Below are positions 6,645 through 14,676 of a stretch of DNA of 14,676 bases, in pieces. Every line of letters begins with the position of its first letter. Position 1 is the stretch's first letter. The DNA is from JACDAN01 sp036554945 (lineage in GTDB: Bacteria; Actinomycetota; Thermoleophilia; Gaiellales; Gaiellaceae): positions 1 through 14,676 of the forward strand of contig DATBMH010000071.1 of NCBI GenBank assembly GCA_036554945.1. Direction: 5' to 3'. The notes under the pieces were generated by a model. That model saw nothing but the letters and a program-made list of their open reading frames with translations. It did no database searches and was not told the origin of the DNA. The translations under genes and the position numbers were made by a program.

Positions 6645-6674
6645 ATTGTAACGGGGAGAAATCGTCTTCGTAGC

Positions 6675-6680
<6 letters not shown>
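6645..6680 (-). promoter_or_regulatory. Candidate promoter with a 13-base palindrome, upstream of the 98-residue gene
   Basis: Reading leftward, TACAAT (6650 to 6645) matches a -10 box and would give a leader of about 35 bases before ATG 6602. Seventeen bases further upstream, at the -35 position, is the perfect palindrome TCGTAG-C-CTACGA (6668-6680), which also contains the stop codon of the cyclase gene. There is no recognisable -35 hexamer, so the palindrome may be an operator for an activator or repressor. This is inferred from spacing alone. Confidence 0.35.
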
Positions 6681-8441
<1,761 letters not shown>

Positions 8442-8453
8442 TCGATTCCCCTC

Positions 8454-8469
8454 AAGACACCCCTGTCTT
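8454..8469 (-). promoter_or_regulatory. Inverted repeat abutting the cyclase ribosome binding site
   Basis: AAGACA-CCCC-TGTCTT is a perfect 6-base inverted repeat in the 74-base spacer between the divergent cyclase and envelope genes. In the cyclase transcript it would fold as a hairpin with a GGGG loop, and its 3' edge touches the GAGGGG ribosome binding site (8453 to 8448). It could be an operator shared by both genes or a leader hairpin that limits ribosome access. I could not place convincing promoter boxes in the rest of the spacer. Confidence 0.35.
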
Positions 8470-8515
8470 CTACCGATACGTCCTGTGGGAGTAGTCGGCA
8501 TCGAGGGGGTTGAAC

Positions 8516-9352
8516 ATGAGGGGGGCTTTGATTCACGTAACAACCGGCTTATTGCTGGGGCTTGCGCTTGCCGGGCTGATCCACGCCCCGTCCGAGGTCG
8601 TGGCGCAGCAGGAAGCGCGCGCACCGGTCGTGCGGCCGAAGCCCGGCGCAGCCGGACCGTGGATCGACGAGCACACCATCCGCCTCTCCCCCGGGCTCGA
8701 GCGCGCGCTCGAGCAGGATCGCCTGCGCCGGCTCGCGCCGCCGCCGGCGTTCCAGCCGCCGACCCTCCCGCCGCCTCCCACGCCGATCGCGATCCCCGCG
8801 ACGCCCCCTCCGCCCGCCGCAGCTCCTCCGGCGGCGCCCGATCCTGCTCCCGTGTCCACCCCCCGCCGGCCGCTGCCCGAGCCCGAGCCGGTCGCGCAGC
8901 CGCCTGCTCCGGCCCCGCCTCCCCCGCCTCCACCCCCGCCGCCTCCGCCCGCACCGGAGCCTGCTCCGCAGCCGACGAAGACGGTCGCCTCGGCGCCGAA
9001 GCCCTCCACGCCCAGCACGTCGTCGAAGAGATCCGACGACGACGATGACGACCGCCGCGGCAAGCGGTCAAAGTGGCGCGAGCACGGCAAGAAGGACAGG
9101 AAGACGTCCGAGCGCACGGCGTACACCCCGGAGCGTCACGAGGAGAAGAGCTCAGACCACCGTGACCGCCGGCGCGACGACGACCGTCGAGACGAAGACC
9201 GTGACCGTGACCGCGACCGCGACCACCGCTGGAAGCACGACGACCGCGACCGCCACGACCGTGATCGGGACCGTGACCGCGGCGACGACCACGACCGGGA
9301 TCACGACCGCGACGGCGGCCGCCATCGCCACGACGACGATGACGACGACTAG
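8516..9352 (+). CDS. Exported proline-rich protein with Arg/Asp/His-rich tail
   Basis: The 278-residue product has no domain that I recognise. Residues 1-30 form a signal peptide or anchor (GALIHVTTGLLLGLALAGLIHA, with VVAQQ after it). A short ordered-looking segment, GPWIDEHTIRLSPGLERALEQ, covers 48-67. Residues 75-155 are a proline-rich spacer that includes 12 consecutive prolines (134-145). From 171 on, the chain is a low-complexity mixture of Asp, Arg, Lys and His, with DRD repeats from about 211 and a terminal run of six Asp. The layout suggests an extended stalk that spans cell wall and ends in a charged or metal-binding tail; this is inference. ATG 8516 is chosen over TTG 8510 because GAGGGGG (8503-8509) sits 6 bases before it. 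The next gene begins 9 bases downstream. Confidence 0.75.
   Translation: MRGALIHVTTGLLLGLALAGLIHAPSEVVAQQEARAPVVRPKPGAAGPWIDEHTIRLSPGLERALEQDRLRRLAPPPAFQPPTLPPPPTPIAIPATPPPPAAAPPAAPDPAPVSTPRRPLPEPEPVAQPPAPAPPPPPPPPPPPPAPEPAPQPTKTVASAPKPSTPSTSSKRSDDDDDDRRGKRSKWREHGKKDRKTSERTAYTPERHEEKSSDHRDRRRDDDRRDEDRDRDRDRDHRWKHDDRDRHDRDRDRDRGDDHDRDHDRDGGRHRHDDDDDD
9146..9349 (+). repeat. Degenerate GACCGN hexanucleotide repeats coding the Asp/Arg tail
   Basis: This stretch is built from imperfect tandem hexamers of the form GACCGY, with GACCAC and GACGAC variants, coding Asp-Arg and Asp-His pairs. Such arrays can gain or lose units by slippage in steps of six bases without breaking the frame. Repeat boundaries are approximate. 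Confidence 0.7.
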
Positions 9353-9361
9353 GATCCCGGC

Positions 9362-9574
9362 GTGCTCCGCACCAGGTATCTCGCCGCCAGGCAGCTAGGC
9401 CCCGTCACCATCGCGCTGACCGCGTGGGACATCTGGCGGCGGATCCCCAAGGAGCACCGCCGGCGCATCGTTCGCGAGGCGCGGAGGCACGCACCGACCG
9501 TGGCCCGGTACGCGGCCCGCCAGGTCCGTCAGGCGCGCGAGTTCCGCGCGAACTGGGACCGGCCGAAGCCCTAG
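9362..9574 (+). CDS. Small basic helical protein (70 residues), unknown function
   Basis: I do not recognise a family. The N-terminal part VLRTRYLAARQLGPVTIALTAWDIWRRIP (residues 1-29) is mildly hydrophobic and could lie in or on the membrane. The rest is a strongly basic helix rich in Arg and Ala (RRRIVREARRHAPTVARYAARQ, 33-54) and ends DRPKP. The start is GTG at 9362, preceded by AGGATC that overlaps the stop of the upstream gene, so the two are likely translated together. Codon use is G/C-ending as in its neighbours, which supports a real gene. A positively charged partner for the acidic tail of the upstream protein is a possible idea, not evidence. The stop codon is embedded in the left arm of a long inverted repeat. 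Confidence 0.65.
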   Translation: MLRTRYLAARQLGPVTIALTAWDIWRRIPKEHRRRIVREARRHAPTVARYAARQVRQAREFRANWDRPKP

Positions 9575-9646
9575 GAGGGCTCGGCGGAATATCGCTCGTT
9601 GCCTGCGCGGCCTGGCGGCGCAGCCGGTATTGCGCCGAGCCCTCCT
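9573..9646. terminator. Long imperfect inverted repeat between convergent genes, likely bidirectional terminator
   Basis: AGGAGGGCTCGGCG (9573-9586) is the exact reverse complement of 9633-9646. After one mismatch the pairing continues with AATA against TATT (9588-9591 with 9628-9631), then TCG against CGG with one G-T pair. An inner stem, CTGCGC (9603-9608) with GCGCAG (9618-9623), closes a 9-base loop. The element fills the gap between the stop of the 70-residue gene and the stop of sucA. It would end transcription from both sides, although neither strand has a long uridine run after the stem. It could instead be a member of a dispersed repeat family. Confidence 0.6.
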
Positions 9647-9649
9647 TAC

Positions 9650-12475
<2,826 letters not shown>

Positions 12476-12526
12476 GATGCCTCTCAGTTCTTTGTAGCAG
12501 CGAGCTTTCCCCTGCGCGCGGCCGGG

Positions 12527-12793
12527 CTACCAGAGCGGCCGGTTCGTCAGCACGCTGACGATCATCCCCGTGAGCCAGGAGGCGCCGGTGATCGCGACCG
12601 CGGCCGTCGCGAGGTTCTTGCTCCTGCCGCTCGCCATGGCCGCCGAGACGAGTGCGATGAAGAGCGCCGTCAGGCCGGTCGTGACCGGCCGCTGCGCGAT
12701 CCCGACGATGCCCGCGAAGATCGCAAGCGCCGCCAGGAAGCCCGCGATCGTCTCGGTGGAGCCGCCGCCTTCCGCGACCGGGGTCGTGCTCAC
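12527..12793 (-). CDS. Small three-helix membrane protein (88 residues), unknown function
   Basis: No family is recognised. After a short N-terminus rich in Ser, Thr and Gly, three hydrophobic segments can be seen at about 16-33 (TIAGFLAALAIFAGIVGI), 38-54 (TTGLTALFIALVSAAMA) and 62-82 (ATAAVAITGASWLTGMIVSVL). The basic GRSKN between helices 2 and 3 suggests that this loop faces the cytoplasm. The GTG start at 12793 overlaps the stop of the 79-residue gene as GTGA and has a G-rich stretch (GTGGGGGT) about five bases upstream, so it is both coupled and independently supported. Longer upstream reading would run through the 79-residue gene in another frame and is rejected. sucA begins 51 bases downstream. 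Confidence 0.75.
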   Translation of the reverse strand: MSTTPVAEGGGSTETIAGFLAALAIFAGIVGIAQRPVTTGLTALFIALVSAAMASGRSKNLATAAVAITGASWLTGMIVSVLTNRPLW

Positions 12794-13029
12794 CGGACCC
12801 CCACCCGCAGGGATTTCCGCGCCGGGCGACCGTCGCCGTGCGGCCCGCCCCTCCGCGGCCGCCGCGGCCGGTGCGGACGCGGCCCACCGGGTGGATCGCC
12901 CTCGGCCGGCACGGGCAGGACGGCAGGCTCGGGCGGTCTCGGCTCGGCTCGGACAGCCCACCAGACGACGCCGATGAGGTACAGGATCGGCAGCTTCAGG
13001 ACGAGCATCAGAAAGACGATCTCGACCAA
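12790..13029 (-). CDS. Small single-pass membrane protein with Pro/Arg-rich tail (79 residues)
   Basis: The product starts MVEIVFLMLVLKLPILYLIGVVWWAVRAEPRP, one membrane helix (about 3-26) with a WW pair at its end. The rest is rich in Pro, Arg, Gly and His (31-79) and probably lies disordered in the cytoplasm. I recall similar short proteins with this N-terminus in actinobacterial genomes, of unknown function. The start is TTG at 13029; an ATG at 13040 is out of frame. No good ribosome binding site is seen, while TAGAAT (13044 to 13039) nine bases upstream of TTG could be a -10 box. The stop overlaps the start of the 88-residue gene by 4 bases. The set 79-88-sucA may be one operon. Confidence 0.7.
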   Translation of the reverse strand: MVEIVFLMLVLKLPILYLIGVVWWAVRAEPRPPEPAVLPVPAEGDPPGGPRPHRPRRPRRGGPHGDGRPARKSLRVGVR

Positions 13030-13038
13030 GACCCGACC

Positions 13039-13056
13039 ATTCTAGGGACGATCCCT
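13039..13056 (-). promoter_or_regulatory. Candidate -10 box and 13-base palindrome upstream of the small-protein/sucA set
   Basis: Reading leftward, TAGAAT (13044 to 13039) fits the TAnnnT -10 pattern and would start transcription only a few bases before the TTG of the 79-residue gene. Directly upstream, sharing one base, is the palindrome AGGGA-CGA-TCCCT (13044-13056), which a regulator could bind to block the promoter. No -35 hexamer is evident. Spacing is the only evidence. Confidence 0.3.
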
Positions 13057-13068
13057 GGTTCGGAGGCA

Positions 13069-13096
13069 GGAACTCAGCCGTTTTTCACCGTAAACT
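13069..13096 (+). promoter_or_regulatory. Candidate promoter for the sensor histidine kinase
   Basis: GGAAC (13069-13073) is followed after 17 bases by TAAACT (13091-13096). TAAACT fits a housekeeping -10, and GGAAC resembles the -35 of ECF sigma factors; with CGTAAA as the -10 (13089-13094) the ECF spacing is 15 bases. Either gives a short leader that contains the AGGA ribosome binding site at 13103. It is a guess from consensus matching. Confidence 0.25.
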
Positions 13097-13114
13097 CCGG
13101 TTAGGACACGACGC

Positions 13115-14676
13115 GTGGGCACTGCGGTCCAGACAGTCAATTACGTCAACGTCGTCGTGTTCGGCGTCCTGGCAGTCGTGTCGCTTCGGTTGTGGATGCG
13201 GGGCCGCGGCGGCCCGGCGTTCTGGGCGGCGTTGAGCTTCGGCGCGGTCGGGATCGTCGTCCTGGACGGGCTCGTCCTGCCGGACGACCCGGCGAACGAC
13301 TTCCAGGAGATCGTCCAGCGCGTCAACATCGGGCTGCTGGTCCTCTTCCCGTACCTCCTCTACCGGTTCACGACGACCTTCGAGCGGGCCCCCGGCGGGC
13401 TCGAGCGCTTCCTGGGCGTGATGACGGTCGTCGTCCTCGCGTGGACGTTCCTGCTGCCGGACTTCCCCGAGGAGGGCGACGAGCAGACGCTGGGGTTCCG
13501 CCTGTACGTGGTCGCGTTCCTCTTCCACTGGACGGCGCTCTCGATCATCTCGGCCGTCCGGCTCTGGCGCGCCGGCCGGGGACAGCCGAGCGTCGCGCAG
13601 CGGCGGATGCGCCTCCTCGCCGCCGCCTGCGCGCTCGTCACCGCCGCGATCCTGCTCGCCGGGCTGTCGCCGGGTGAGGACTCGCCGGTCTCGCTCCTGA
13701 TCGGGCTGCTCGCGTCCGCCAGCGGCGTCGCGTTCCTCCTCGGGCTGGCGCCGCCCGCCGCGCTCCGGCTCCTCTGGCGCCGGCCGGAGACGGCCCGTGT
13801 CCAGGCGGCGATCGCGGGGTTGATGGGCGCACGGACGCCCGCGGACGTCACCGACAACGTCCTCCCGCCGATGCTCAGCATCGTGGGGGCGGGCGCGATC
13901 GAGCTCCGCGACGAGCGCGGCGCTCTCGTCGGCTCGTTCACGGCGCCCGATGCCCACGACCTCGACACCACCGAGACGCTCACGGTGCCGCTCCCGAACG
14001 GGTCGCTCCAGGTGTGGACGAGCAGGTACGCACCGTTCTTCGGCAACGAGGAGTTCGCCCTCCTGCGGACGCTCGGCGCGCTCGCCCAGCTCGCGCTCGA
14101 CCGCGCGAGGCTGTTCGGGCAGGAGCAGGAGGCGCGGCTCGCGCTCGAGCAGGCGGACGAGCTGAAGAGCAACTTCGTCGCCCTCGCGGCGCACGAGCTC
14201 CGCACGCCCGTCGCCGTCATCCACGGCGTGATCGAGACGATCGACCGGCGCGGCGACGAGATCGCCGCCGAGCAGCGCAACGAGCTCGAGGACACGCTCC
14301 GCGCGCAGACGATCCGGCTCAAGCTGCTCGTCGAGCAGCTGCTCGACCTCTCACGCCTCGACGCGCACGCGGTCCCCATCGAGCCGCAGCGGTTCGCGGT
14401 GCGGCCGCGGGTCGAGGAGATCGTCCGCATCGCAGCCGGCGACCGTTCGCGCGAGGTCTCGGTGCAGGTCGCCGCGGATCTCCAGGCGTCGGTGGATCCG
14501 ACGGCGTTCGACCGGATCCTCTCGAACCTCGTCACGAACGCGCTGCGCTACGGCAAGCCGCCGGTGATCGTGTACGCGCGCCAGGTGGACGGACGGCTCG
14601 AGGTCGCGGTCGAGGATCGCGGCGAAGGCGTCCCCAGCGAGTTCGTCCCCGCACTGTTCGAGCGCTTCAGCCGCAG
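13115..14676 (+). CDS. Multi-pass membrane sensor histidine kinase (3' end missing)
   Basis: The visible 520 residues begin with about seven hydrophobic segments (near 8-28, 34-54, 70-86, 98-114, 131-150, 167-184 and 192-218), a membrane sensor of a type I cannot name. A GAF-like region at about 230-335 and a helical linker follow. The kinase core is clear: H-box SNFVALAAHELRTPVAVIHG with phosphorylated His360, N-box NLVTNALRYG (471-480), G1 box VEDRGEGVP (499-507) and an F-box beginning LFERFSR at the last codons, where the window ends. The missing part should be the G2 box and C-terminus. The start is GTG 13115, the first start after an in-frame TAA at 13091, with AGGA eight bases upstream. 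No response regulator is in view; it may follow beyond the edge. Confidence 0.93.
   Translation, partial: MGTAVQTVNYVNVVVFGVLAVVSLRLWMRGRGGPAFWAALSFGAVGIVVLDGLVLPDDPANDFQEIVQRVNIGLLVLFPYLLYRFTTTFERAPGGLERFLGVMTVVVLAWTFLLPDFPEEGDEQTLGFRLYVVAFLFHWTALSIISAVRLWRAGRGQPSVAQRRMRLLAAACALVTAAILLAGLSPGEDSPVSLLIGLLASASGVAFLLGLAPPAALRLLWRRPETARVQAAIAGLMGARTPADVTDNVLPPMLSIVGAGAIELRDERGALVGSFTAPDAHDLDTTETLTVPLPNGSLQVWTSRYAPFFGNEEFALLRTLGALAQLALDRARLFGQEQEARLALEQADELKSNFVALAAHELRTPVAVIHGVIETIDRRGDEIAAEQRNELEDTLRAQTIRLKLLVEQLLDLSRLDAHAVPIEPQRFAVRPRVEEIVRIAAGDRSREVSVQVAADLQASVDPTAFDRILSNLVTNALRYGKPPVIVYARQVDGRLEVAVEDRGEGVPSEFVPALFERFSR

Noticed and set aside
8442..9071. Upstream extension of the cyclase frame through the divergent spacer and envelope gene
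   Set aside because: ATG 8441 has a good ribosome binding site and leads straight into the first membrane helix; the extension is Arg/Ala-rich noise antisense to the envelope gene.
9146..9349. The repeated hexamers as a possible CRISPR or minisatellite array
   Set aside because: There are no spacers and units are too short; the pattern is explained by Asp-Arg coding repeats in frame with the gene.
9045..9398. A Thr/Ala-rich frame overlapping the Asp/Arg tail in another phase
   Set aside because: It is the frame-shifted reading of GACCGY repeats, starts inside the gene with no ribosome binding site, and runs past the start of the next gene.

Overview
The window is a 14.7 kb piece of a G+C-rich bacterial chromosome. 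Third codon positions are almost all G or C, and long antisense frames stay open by chance. Starts are often GTG or TTG, and genes are packed tightly with overlapping stops and very short divergent spacers. Gene content (stand-alone 2-oxoglutarate dehydrogenase E1, CDF transporter followed by a DUF6328-type membrane protein, small conserved membrane proteins, membrane GGDEF and histidine kinase sensors) fits an actinobacterium. My guess is Thermoleophilia (Gaiellales or Solirubrobacterales), which is an inference from gene style only. I see no mobile elements, tRNA, rRNA or CRISPR, and no gene-free stretch of 300 bases or more.

Layout, left to right. Positions 1-54 hold the start of a leftward gene cut by the window edge. 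After 7 bases a HAD phosphatase (62-751) runs rightward and collides tail to tail with a secreted SMP-30-like beta-propeller (741-1718, minus). A rightward pair follows: msrB (1814-2206) and a zinc-free quinone oxidoreductase (2211-3173). These meet a leftward pair: a SnoaL/NTF2-like protein (4015-4461) and a ferritin-like diiron protein (3170-3997). Twenty-one bases away, a CDF metal efflux protein (4483-5382) and a DUF6328-type membrane protein (5379-5840) run rightward as an overlapping pair.

A leftward group comes next: a membrane diguanylate cyclase (6675-8441), a 98-residue conserved hypothetical protein (6306-6602) and a BON-domain protein (5837-6217). Divergent from the cyclase is a secreted or anchored protein made of a proline-rich spacer and an Arg/Asp/His-rich tail (8516-9352), followed by a 70-residue basic protein (9362-9574). 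A long inverted repeat (9573-9646) separates that pair from a convergent leftward set: a 79-residue membrane protein (12790-13029), an 88-residue membrane protein (12527-12793) and sucA (9650-12475). The right end holds a multi-pass sensor histidine kinase (13115 onward), cut at the window edge inside its ATPase domain.

Functional themes are oxidative repair and redox (msrB, quinone oxidoreductase, diiron protein), central metabolism (sucA), metal efflux and envelope signalling (GGDEF and histidine kinase). I found no clear unknown multi-gene system. The best leads are the diiron/SnoaL pair with a Asp-x-x-His ligand motif, the cyclase divergent from the charged-repeat envelope protein with a hairpin against the cyclase ribosome binding site, the long convergent inverted repeat, and three short palindromes placed at likely promoters or leaders.
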